A stretch of DNA of 5,691 nucleotides, from assembly GCA_036744635.1 (NCBI GenBank), contig DAIOHQ010000286.1, positions 1-5,691 of the forward strand. Direction: 5' to 3'. Made by a program: the position numbers and the translations under genes. The DNA comes from DAIOHQ01 sp036744635. GTDB taxonomy: Bacteria; Planctomycetota; Phycisphaerae; Tepidisphaerales; Tepidisphaeraceae. Of this stretch, positions 1-5,581 are shown one piece after another (the first letter of the stretch is position 1; the number at the start of each line of letters is the position of its first letter). The notes beneath the pieces are model-generated. The model was not told the origin of the DNA. It made no database searches and saw only the letters and a list, made by a program, of their open reading frames with translations.

Positions 1-1
1 A

Positions 2-91
2 CTGCGTCGCTACGCGGCACAGGTCTCGGAGTACCGCGACCTGTGGCACCCGGCTTGTGCGCGTCCGATAAAGCTTCGTAGGCCGTCCTGA
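2..91 (+). CDS. Possible C-terminal tail of an unidentified upstream gene (5' end outside window)
   Basis: An open frame enters from the left edge and stops at TGA 89-91, giving about 29 residues that begin LRRYAAQVSEYRDLWHPAC. The first 18 or so codons strongly prefer G or C in the third position, as the real genes of this window do. The other two forward frames stop at 69-71 and 79-81. After about base 52 the codon bias fades, so the tail is poorly conserved-looking. I recognise no family from so short a piece. The same bases can fold into a hairpin (16-47), so a structured RNA or a plain intergenic region is an alternative. The kinase frame opens about 50 bases downstream on the same strand, so this gene could be upstream in the same transcript, but nothing proves that. 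Confidence 0.35.
   Translation: MRRYAAQVSEYRDLWHPACARPIKLRRPS
16..47. repeat. Compact inverted repeat (hairpin) near the left edge
   Basis: CACAGGTC (18-25) pairs perfectly with GACCTGTG (38-45). One mismatch inward, CGG (27-29) pairs with CCG (34-36) around the tetraloop AGTA (30-33). It lies at the end of the possible upstream reading frame. No run of T follows, so it is not a standard intrinsic terminator. It may be an RNA processing or stabilising structure, a protein-binding palindrome, or chance in GC-rich coding sequence. Confidence 0.4.
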
Positions 92-141
92 TCCACGTCG
101 TTTTCCCTCCCGCCGGCTTTTGCCCACCAGACCCAACTCAA

Positions 142-2088
142 GTGAGTCTGCGCAAGGCCGATAGTTTGTACGGGATCGTACCGATTTTCTCATTTGGAGC
201 GGCTGTGCAAGTGCATTGGTCCAGCAGCAAACTTTCCATCGGTTCACTGCGAACCGGCCGGCCGTTTCGCGGCCTGCTGATGCGCGGCGAGTCGGCCGTG
301 GCGTCGATGGGAATTGTCCTGGCGGCCATCCTGCTGGCGGCAATGGCGGGTTCGGGCTGGTGGACGCTGCAAACCCAGCGGCAAACGCAGGGGCAGGCGC
401 GCCAGGAGCAGGCGCAGGCCATCGGCGGGGTGATGGCGCAAAGCGCTGAAGTGATGCTGGGCAATGATGAATTGACGGCGGTGCGGCGACTGGTGGCGGA
501 CGCGGCGCGGGATCATCACCTGAAGCTGTGCCGCATTATTTTGTCAAACGGGCTGGTGGTCGCGGATGCCGAGTCGTCGCGTATCTCGGCCAAGGAAGTT
601 CCGGCGAACTGGGCGGATCGGCCGCATGCCCAGGGGCAGCTCGATGTCGCAAGCCTGCCGGATGTGATGACCTTCCCGATCATCGTGCGTGGCCGCGGCA
701 ACGCGCGGCTGGAACTGCAGACGGTGGTCTCCGATGCGTGGTGGCTGTATTGGAAGACCCAGACCGGCGTCGGGCTGATCGGGGCGGCGACGCTGGTGGC
801 GCTGTTGTGCGTCTATCGGCGGATGCGGTCACGGCTGAGCGCGATGAGCGCGATCCGCGAGGCGCTGTTGGCCCTGGGCAATGGCGAGCGGATGTCGGCG
901 GCGCTGATGGTGAATGGGGAGCTTGGCCCCGAGGCGCTGGCGTGGAACCGGATTCTGGAGGAGAAGGACAAGCAGCAGCATCAGACGGTGGAAGAAAGGG
1001 CGAAGGAGTCGTTGGGAACCCGGCGCAGCGGCCGGACCGACCTGGATGCGGCCTTCGACGCCATGTCGCACGGGCTGATCCTGGTGGATGAAAAAATTCG
1101 CGCCAAATATGCCAACGGCGCCGCGGCGACCTATCTGAAGACGGATCGCGAGACGCTGCTGGGAGTCGATCTTTCGACGCTGATCACCGATCCGGGGGTG
1201 TATGAATCCGTGCGAAACGTGGCCAACGGCACGACCCGCCGGCGGTCGACGATCGAGATCGAGCAACATGGCGAAGGTGGCGTCGGGGTGCTGCGCTTCA
1301 ATATCCGGCCGGTGCGGAAAGAAGACTCCGCGTCGGCGATGATCATCATCGAAGACGTCACCCAGCAGCGGGTGGCGGAAGAGGCCCGCAACACATTCGT
1401 GGCGCAGGCGACACACGAGCTGCGCACACCGTTGACCAATATCCGGCTGTACGTTGAGACGGCGATCGAGGAGGGGGACAAGAACCCTTCGATCCGGACC
1501 AACGCGTTGAACATCATCAATCAGGAAAGCCGGCGGCTGGAGCGGATCGTGGGCGAGATGCTGTCGGTGGCGGAGATCGAGGCGGGATCGTTCAAGCTGC
1601 GCTCAGCCGACATCTATCTCGATCTGCTGCTGGAAGAGCTCAAGGCGGATTTCGAGCAGCAGGCGAAGGACAAGAAGATGACGCTGCTGTTCAACCTGCC
1701 GCCGAAGCTGCCGGTGGTCCACGGGGACCGGGACAAGATCGTGGTGGCGCTGCACAACCTGGTGGGCAACGCGCTGAAATATACGCCCGAAGGCGGACAG
1801 GTGACGGTCAGCGCGGTGGTGGATCGCGGGCAGCTTTCCATCGATGTGAACGACACCGGGATTGGGATCAGCGAAGAAGAGGCCGAGCAGATTTTCGAGA
1901 AGTTCTACCGTTCCAAGGACCCGCGGGTCGGGAAGATCACCGGCACGGGCCTGGGCTTGACGCTGGCACGCGAGGTGGTGCGGCTGCACGGCGGCGATAT
2001 CACCGTGCGCTCGGAAGTGAACAAGGGAAGCACGTTCACGATAACGCTGCCATTGGGAGTGGAAGCCGCCGAGGCCGCGGCGGCGTGA
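142..2088 (+). CDS. Membrane-bound PAS-containing sensor histidine kinase
   Basis: This is an orthodox inner-membrane sensor kinase that should autophosphorylate on histidine and pass phosphate to a response regulator; none lies in the window. Numbering is from GTG 142, the longest frame (648 aa). Order: TM1 about 54-74, an unrecognised extracytoplasmic sensor region about 75-200, TM2 about 208-225, a degenerate HAMP-like linker ending near ELGPEALAWNRIL (260-272), and a PAS domain about 301-412. Next come the HisKA H-box ATHELRTPLTN with phospho-acceptor H425 and a HATPase domain: N-box HNLVGNALKY (N543), G1 DTGIG (571-575), F-box IFEKFYR (584-590) and G2 GTGLG (601-605). All catalytic boxes look intact. 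The start is unsure: GTG 142 lacks a Shine-Dalgarno and codon bias is weak before about 280. GTG 205 follows GGAG, and ATG 280 (M47) leaves a seven-residue lead into TM1, typical of kinases. The signal sensed cannot be read from sequence. It is probably co-transcribed with the genes that follow. Confidence 0.93.
   Translation: MSLRKADSLYGIVPIFSFGAAVQVHWSSSKLSIGSLRTGRPFRGLLMRGESAVASMGIVLAAILLAAMAGSGWWTLQTQRQTQGQARQEQAQAIGGVMAQSAEVMLGNDELTAVRRLVADAARDHHLKLCRIILSNGLVVADAESSRISAKEVPANWADRPHAQGQLDVASLPDVMTFPIIVRGRGNARLELQTVVSDAWWLYWKTQTGVGLIGAATLVALLCVYRRMRSRLSAMSAIREALLALGNGERMSAALMVNGELGPEALAWNRILEEKDKQQHQTVEERAKESLGTRRSGRTDLDAAFDAMSHGLILVDEKIRAKYANGAAATYLKTDRETLLGVDLSTLITDPGVYESVRNVANGTTRRRSTIEIEQHGEGGVGVLRFNIRPVRKEDSASAMIIIEDVTQQRVAEEARNTFVAQATHELRTPLTNIRLYVETAIEEGDKNPSIRTNALNIINQESRRLERIVGEMLSVAEIEAGSFKLRSADIYLDLLLEELKADFEQQAKDKKMTLLFNLPPKLPVVHGDRDKIVVALHNLVGNALKYTPEGGQVTVSAVVDRGQLSIDVNDTGIGISEEEAEQIFEKFYRSKDPRVGKITGTGLGLTLAREVVRLHGGDITVRSEVNKGSTFTITLPLGVEAAEAAAA
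196..207 (+). promoter_or_regulatory. Candidate ribosome-binding site and alternative kinase start (GGAG, then GTG 205)
   Basis: GGAG at 196-199 sits five bases before an in-frame GTG at 205-207. It is the best Shine-Dalgarno match ahead of any in-frame start near the 5' end of the kinase; neither GTG 142 nor ATG 280 has a comparable site. The codons before it have weak third-position GC bias, consistent with untranslated leader. Starting here would remove 21 residues and leave TM1 intact. Confidence 0.4.
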
Positions 2089-2092
2089 AGCA

Positions 2093-2144
2093 GCAGGGTG
2101 CGCTTCGCGCACCATTCGCGGCAGGTGCGCGAAGCGCACCCTGC
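2093..2144. repeat. 52-bp perfect palindromic element built from two mirrored mini-hairpins (REP/MITE-like)
   Basis: A 21-base arm (2093-2113) is the exact reverse complement of 2124-2144, separated by the ten bases ATTCGCGGCA. Each arm is itself a palindrome: GGTGCGC-TTC-GCGCACC (2097-2113) on the left and GGTGCGC-GAA-GCGCACC (2124-2140) on the right, each a seven-pair stem with a three-base loop. The DNA or RNA can therefore fold as one long hairpin or two small ones. This double structure resembles paired REP elements mobilised by IS200-like RAYT transposases, but no transposase is present and the copy number elsewhere is unknown. The element occupies most of the 71-base gap between the kinase stop and the STAS start, ending directly before the AGGA of the STAS gene. 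There is no T-run, so it is not a classical terminator, though a hairpin this stable could attenuate or punctuate the transcript. Confidence 0.85.
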
Positions 2145-2162
2145 AGGAATGAGCATCAGATG
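2145..2162 (+). promoter_or_regulatory. Ribosome-binding site deciding the STAS gene start
   Basis: AGGA at 2145-2148 lies eleven bases before ATG 2160-2162, a somewhat long but usable spacing. It favours ATG 2160 over the in-frame GTG at 2085, which overlaps the kinase stop and would force translation of the palindromic element as 25 extra residues. An ATG at 2149 is in another frame that closes after a few codons. Confidence 0.5.
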
Positions 2163-2495
2163 CGGATACACGAACAGAAACAGGGCGCGGTGACGATCTT
2201 GCGGCCGGACGGGCCGTTGGTCGAGGTGGATGCCGAACACCTCAAGACGCAGTTGATGCAGGTCTCCAAGAGCAGCCTGGGACGGGTGGTGCTGGACCTG
2301 TCGGCCATTCCGTTCGTGGACAGCAAGGGGCTGGAGTCGCTGGTGGATGTCACCGAGGAAATGGCCAAGAGCGGCCAGGCCCTGAAGCTCTGCGCGACCA
2401 GCAAGACCGTGCGCGAGGTACTTGAGCTCACGGCGCTGGTATCTCTGTTTGAGCATTTTGAAGATGTAAACGCGGCGGTGAGAAGCTTTCTGTGA
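2160..2495 (+). CDS. STAS-domain protein, anti-sigma-factor-antagonist (SpoIIAA/RsbV) family
   Basis: A 111-residue cytoplasmic protein consisting of a single STAS domain, the usual size for SpoIIAA/RsbV-type antagonists. Recognisable parts are the opening strands (AVTILRPDGPLVEVDAEHL, 10-28), the core strand RVVLDLSAIPFVDSKGLESL (42-61), and a C-terminal half matching the family pattern (ALKLCATSKTVREVLELTAL). In SpoIIAA and RsbV the serine just after the Asp of the DSxGL loop is phosphorylated by an anti-sigma kinase. Here that loop is D54-S55-K56-G57-L58, so the acceptor serine is present, but the next position is Lys instead of Ser or Thr. A partner-switching role is plausible, yet no anti-sigma kinase, PP2C phosphatase or sigma factor is in view. 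STAS proteins also act as structural or scaffolding modules, so its target may be the kinase upstream or the motor downstream. The start ATG 2160 is chosen because the in-frame extension to GTG 2085 only translates the palindromic repeat. Confidence 0.88.
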   Translation: MRIHEQKQGAVTILRPDGPLVEVDAEHLKTQLMQVSKSSLGRVVLDLSAIPFVDSKGLESLVDVTEEMAKSGQALKLCATSKTVREVLELTALVSLFEHFEDVNAAVRSFL

Positions 2496-2503
2496 AGGAA
2501 GTT

Positions 2504-2589
2504 GTCATTGGTCATTTGTCATTTGCAAGTGACTTGCGATTTTACTGTTGCTGCAAATGACAAATGACAAATGACAAATAACAAGTGAC
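2504..2589. repeat. AT-rich heptamer array in inverted arrangement (GTCATTT / AAATGAC)
   Basis: The left side carries GTCATTG, GTCATTT, GTCATTT (2504-2524). The right side carries AAATGAC three times (2555-2575), then the degenerate copies AAATAAC (2576-2582) and AAGTGAC (2583-2589). Bases 2511-2527 are the perfect reverse complement of 2552-2568; extended to 2504-2527 against 2552-2575, 23 of 24 positions pair. The 24-base spacer includes a tight GCAAGT-G-ACTTGC palindrome (2525-2537). The array fills most of the 100-base gap between the STAS stop and the ATPase start and is far richer in A and T than the flanking genes. It looks like a short tandem heptanucleotide repeat that has formed, or inserted as, an inverted pair. 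No T-tract follows, so it is not a standard terminator. Its last units form the untranslated leader of the ATPase gene. Confidence 0.85.
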
Positions 2590-2595
2590 AAAGAT

Positions 2596-4356
2596 ATGAA
2601 CGCGCTCGGTCGAAAACTTCGCATTGGCGATGCCCTGGTGGAGCAGGGAGTGCTCTCCCCGGAGCAGTTGAGCCGCGCGCTGGCCGAGCAGAAAGCTTCG
2701 GGACGGATGCTGGGGGAGATGCTGGTCGAGCAGGGGGTGATCGGCAGCAACGTGCTGGTGCAGGTGCTCGGCAAGTGCCTGGGCGTGAAGAGCTGCCAGT
2801 TGCGCCATGGCCTGATCGATCCGGCGCTGCTGAAGCTGATCGGCGAAGAAGAGGCCGAGCGGCTGCAGGTGCTGCCGATGTTCCGCGTCCACGGCACCCT
2901 GACGGTGGCGATGGCCGAGCCGCAATCGCTGCCGACCATCGACCGACTCCGCCGCCTGACCGGGTGCAAGATTCAGCCCGTCCTGGCCCTCGACAGCAAC
3001 ATCCGCGAATTCGTCAAGAAATACGCCGGCGGCGACGTGAACATCGACGCCTTTCTGTCCACGCTGGGCGAGTCGGACGTCGAGGTCATCGAGCGGGAAA
3101 GCGTTGACGAAGGGCCGGTGACGGACCTCGACAAGATGGTGGCCGGCAGCCCCATCGTGAACCTGGTGAACGTGGCGCTGATGACGGCGGTGCGGGACAA
3201 GGCCAGCGACATTCACATCGAGCCGGACAAGAAGGGAACGCGGGTGCGCTATCGCATCGACGGCGTGCTGCGCAACTTGATGAAGCCGCCGACGGGGATG
3301 CACTCGGCCATCATCTCGCGCGTCAAGGTCATCGGGAAAATGGACATCGCCGAAAAGCGCCTGCCGCAGGAAGGCCGCGTACGCATCGTCGCCGAAGGCC
3401 GCGAGATCGACCTGCGCGTCTCCAGCATGCCCACGCTGCTGGGAGAAAAGCTGGTGCTGCGTATCCTCGACAAGGCCAACCTGCGCGTGCGCATGGAAGA
3501 CCTGGGCCTGCGCCCCGAATGCCTGCGCGTCTTCAAGCACATGCTCAGCCAGCCGCACGGGCTGGTGCTGGTGACCGGGCCCACCGGCAGCGGCAAAACC
3601 ACCACGCTCTATTCCGCCCTCGACCTGCTGCGCAGCCCGGAGCGCAATATTGTGACCGTCGAAGACCCAGTGGAGTATCAGCTCGAACTGATCAACCAGA
3701 TCCACGTGCAGGAATCGATCGGCCTGACCTTCGCGCGGGCCCTGCGCAGCATTTTGCGGCAGGACCCGGACGTGATCATGGTCGGCGAAATTCGGGATGA
3801 GGAGACGGCGCGGGTTGCCGTGCAGGCCGCCCTGACCGGCCATCTGGTGCTGGCTACGCTGCACACCAATGACGCCCCCAGCGCTGTGGCCCGGCTGCTG
3901 GATATGGGAATCGAATCCTATCTGCTGAGCAGCGCCCTCAACGGCGTGGTCGCCCAGCGCCTGGCCCGCACCATCTGCCCAAGCTGCACCACAAAATATT
4001 ATCCGGCCGACCATGTCCTCAAGGATGCCGGATTGCTGGGCAAGCAGACCCGCGCCTTCCGCAAAGGCGCCGGCTGCCAGCAGTGCCACGACAGCGGCTT
4101 TCAGGGCCGCATGGGCATCTATGAGGTGATGGAAATGTCGCCGGAATTGCGGCGAATGGTCCATCGCGGGTCGGCCTCGCACGAGCTGCGCGAGAAGATG
4201 CAGGAGCACGGTGTGATGACCCTGCGCGAAGAGGGCATCCAACTGGCGATGGCCGACAAGAGCAGCCTGGAGGAAGTCCTGAGCGTCACCCATAGCGAAG
4301 ATATGTCATCGGAGAAGAAGCCGGCAGCCCCCTCCGAGCTGAAGGAGGTCGCATGA
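2596..4356 (+). CDS. pilB: Type IV pilus / type II secretion assembly ATPase (PilB/GspE family) with MshEN-like N-terminus
   Basis: This 586-residue cytoplasmic hexameric motor ATPase powers pilin or pseudopilin assembly; its length suits PilB/GspE. Residues 9-32 form an MshEN-type motif (R9, G11, L14, G18, L25, L29, Q32), followed by a second copy from G40 in which the expected Gln is Cys61. The GspE_N region continues to about 150. The catalytic half has the SDIHIEP segment, an arginine-rich region near RVKVIGKMDIAEKRLPQEGR, Walker A GPTGSGKT (328-335, K334), Asp box TVEDPVE (354-360), Walker B DPDVIMVGEIRD (390-401, E398) and His box GHLVLATLHTND (415-426). The tetracysteine zinc motif is C461-x2-C464 and C494-x2-C497. 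All motor residues appear intact. The family retraction ATPase PilT lacks this N-terminus and zinc motif, which argues for the assembly motor. ATG 2596 matches the family N-terminus but has no Shine-Dalgarno; its leader is the heptamer repeat. The stop overlaps the next start. PilB and GspE cannot be separated from this window; the symbol follows the PilM-like neighbour. Confidence 0.95.
   Translation: MNALGRKLRIGDALVEQGVLSPEQLSRALAEQKASGRMLGEMLVEQGVIGSNVLVQVLGKCLGVKSCQLRHGLIDPALLKLIGEEEAERLQVLPMFRVHGTLTVAMAEPQSLPTIDRLRRLTGCKIQPVLALDSNIREFVKKYAGGDVNIDAFLSTLGESDVEVIERESVDEGPVTDLDKMVAGSPIVNLVNVALMTAVRDKASDIHIEPDKKGTRVRYRIDGVLRNLMKPPTGMHSAIISRVKVIGKMDIAEKRLPQEGRVRIVAEGREIDLRVSSMPTLLGEKLVLRILDKANLRVRMEDLGLRPECLRVFKHMLSQPHGLVLVTGPTGSGKTTTLYSALDLLRSPERNIVTVEDPVEYQLELINQIHVQESIGLTFARALRSILRQDPDVIMVGEIRDEETARVAVQAALTGHLVLATLHTNDAPSAVARLLDMGIESYLLSSALNGVVAQRLARTICPSCTTKYYPADHVLKDAGLLGKQTRAFRKGAGCQQCHDSGFQGRMGIYEVMEMSPELRRMVHRGSASHELREKMQEHGVMTLREEGIQLAMADKSSLEEVLSVTHSEDMSSEKKPAAPSELKEVA
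4342..4355 (+). promoter_or_regulatory. Strong Shine-Dalgarno AAGGAGGT inside the ATPase gene, with ATGA start/stop overlap
   Basis: AAGGAGGT at 4342-4349 is a full match to the anti-Shine-Dalgarno end of 16S rRNA, three bases before ATG 4353. The ATG overlaps the TGA of the ATPase gene (4354-4356), a typical translational-coupling junction. It shows that this genome uses canonical ribosome-binding sites, in contrast to the ATPase gene itself. Confidence 0.85.
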
Positions 4357-5579
4357 AGTTTCAATACAAAGCCTTCGACCGCGCCGGCAAGGCGAACACC
4401 GATTCCGTCGAGGCCAACGACGCCGCCGAGGCCACCGAGAAGCTGCGCCGCCAGGGATTGTACGTGACCGAGATCGCCGCCAGCGATGAGGCGTTCGGGG
4501 GTTCGGACAAGGTCAAAGGATCATTCTTTGGCAAGGTGCGGCGGCTGCGCTGCCTGGCGATGTTCAGCCGCCAGTTGTTCGTGCTGGTGAGCACCGGCAC
4601 GCCGCTGGTGCAGACGTTGGGAGCGCTGGAGCGGCAGATTACCGACGTGGATTTTCGCCGCGTGGTGCTTGACCTTCGCGAACAGGTTGAGGAGGGGGCA
4701 TCGCTGTCGATGGCGATGCGGCGGCATCCGCAATACTTCGACAACGTCTGCAGCAGCTTGATCGCCGCCGGCGAATCCAGCGGCAACTTCGACGCCATGG
4801 TCGACCGCGTCGCCACCCTCACCCGCAAGCAGATGCAGGTGCGCAGCTCGGTCACCGGCGCCCTGGTCTACCCGGCCTTGCTGATCTGCGTGTCGATCAC
4901 CGTCTTGACGCTGCTCATGACCTTCGTGCTGCCGCGCTTCGAGGATCTGTTCAAGAGCCTCGACACCCCGCTGCCGCCCTCCACCAAGATTCTCATGGCC
5001 ATCAGCGTGGCGGTCCGGCAATACTGGTGGTTGATGATTATCAGCCTGGTTGGCGCCATCGCGGCGAGTAAGATGTGGATAAAAACGCCGCCTGGCAAGC
5101 GCTTTCTCGATACCGCACTGATCAAGTTGCCGTCGATCGGCAGGATCACCAAGAGTTTCGCGACCGCCCGCATCACCCGCCTGCTGGGGGTATTGGTGCA
5201 GAGCAAGGTGCCGCTGCTGGAAGCGCTGACGCTCACGCGCGGGACGACCAATAACAGCCACTATAGCGAGCTGCTGCAGGCTGCCGAGGCCGCGGTGACG
5301 CGCGGCGAGTCGATCAGCTCGGCCTTCACCAGACCGGATCTGGTGAGCACCAGCGTGGTCGAGGCGATGCGCAGCGGAGAGCGCAGCGGACAAATCGGGG
5401 CGTTATTGGTCAACATCTCCGACTTTTTGGACGAAGAGAACGAAGTGATCGTCAAGTCCCTTACAAGCATTCTGGAACCGGTGATCCTGGTCATGCTCGG
5501 TTTCCTCGTCGGCCTGGTGGCACTGAGCCTGTTCATGCCGCTGTTCGACCTGACCGCGGCCACGCGGGGAGGTGGCTGA
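4353..5579 (+). CDS. pilC: Inner-membrane platform protein of T4P/T2SS (PilC/GspF family)
   Basis: A 408-residue polytopic inner-membrane protein that couples the assembly ATPase to pilin or pseudopilin polymerisation. The N-terminus MKFQYKAFDRAGK is typical of the family. Two repeated T2SSF domains follow, about 68-193 and 272-395, each with its signature: GESSG (140-144) in AAGESSGNFDAM and GERSG (342-346) in MRSGERSGQIGALL. Likely membrane segments are about 170-193, 223-242 and 374-396; the last ends in the FMPLFDL pattern usual for the C-terminus. Length and architecture are complete, with no frameshift. It starts inside the ATPase stop codon behind a perfect Shine-Dalgarno and its own stop overlaps the PilM start, so it should be made in step with both. 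As with the ATPase, PilC and GspF are hard to tell apart by sequence alone; the PilM neighbour tilts toward a pilus-type system or a T2SS that uses PilM-like proteins. Confidence 0.95.
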   Translation: MKFQYKAFDRAGKANTDSVEANDAAEATEKLRRQGLYVTEIAASDEAFGGSDKVKGSFFGKVRRLRCLAMFSRQLFVLVSTGTPLVQTLGALERQITDVDFRRVVLDLREQVEEGASLSMAMRRHPQYFDNVCSSLIAAGESSGNFDAMVDRVATLTRKQMQVRSSVTGALVYPALLICVSITVLTLLMTFVLPRFEDLFKSLDTPLPPSTKILMAISVAVRQYWWLMIISLVGAIAASKMWIKTPPGKRFLDTALIKLPSIGRITKSFATARITRLLGVLVQSKVPLLEALTLTRGTTNNSHYSELLQAAEAAVTRGESISSAFTRPDLVSTSVVEAMRSGERSGQIGALLVNISDFLDEENEVIVKSLTSILEPVILVMLGFLVGLVALSLFMPLFDLTAATRGGG

Positions 5580-5581
5580 TG
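5568..5581 (+). promoter_or_regulatory. Shine-Dalgarno GGAGGT and TGATG overlap ahead of pilM
   Basis: GGAGGT at 5568-5573 lies five bases before ATG 5579. The A of that ATG is the last base of the preceding TGA stop (5577-5579). This fixes the start of the partial gene at the right edge and indicates coupled translation. Confidence 0.8.

Noticed and set aside
45..62. 3' end of RNase P RNA, because ACCCGGCTT resembles its conserved segment
   Set aside because: Only about nine bases match. The conserved ACAGAA just before that segment is missing and the flanking helices do not fit.
92..141. Promoter for the kinase operon
   Set aside because: I could find no pair of -35 and -10 like hexamers at acceptable spacing in this stretch, and nothing else recognisable.
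528..1091. A 187-codon plus-strand frame inside the kinase
   Set aside because: Gly/Arg/Ala-rich translation typical of an off-frame reading of GC-rich coding sequence; it lies wholly within the intact kinase gene.
2093..2144. Rho-independent terminator
   Set aside because: The hairpin is very stable but is followed by AGGAATGAGC, not by a run of T, and a co-directional gene starts 15 bases later.
2085..2159. N-terminal extension of the STAS protein from GTG 2085, overlapping the kinase stop
   Set aside because: The extra 25 residues are only a translation of the palindromic element, there is no family similarity, and ATG 2160 has its own AGGA site and matches the normal STAS length.
2504..2589. 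CRISPR array
   Set aside because: Units are seven bases, contiguous without spacers, and arranged as an inverted pair; there are no cas genes.
2542..4293. A 583-codon minus-strand open frame antisense to the ATPase gene
   Set aside because: It mirrors a well-supported PilB/GspE gene in GC-rich DNA, its translation is low-complexity and rich in His, Gln, Ala and Leu, and it has no recognisable domain. Its C-terminal end reads through the ATPase N-terminus, and its other boundary is simply where stops appear.
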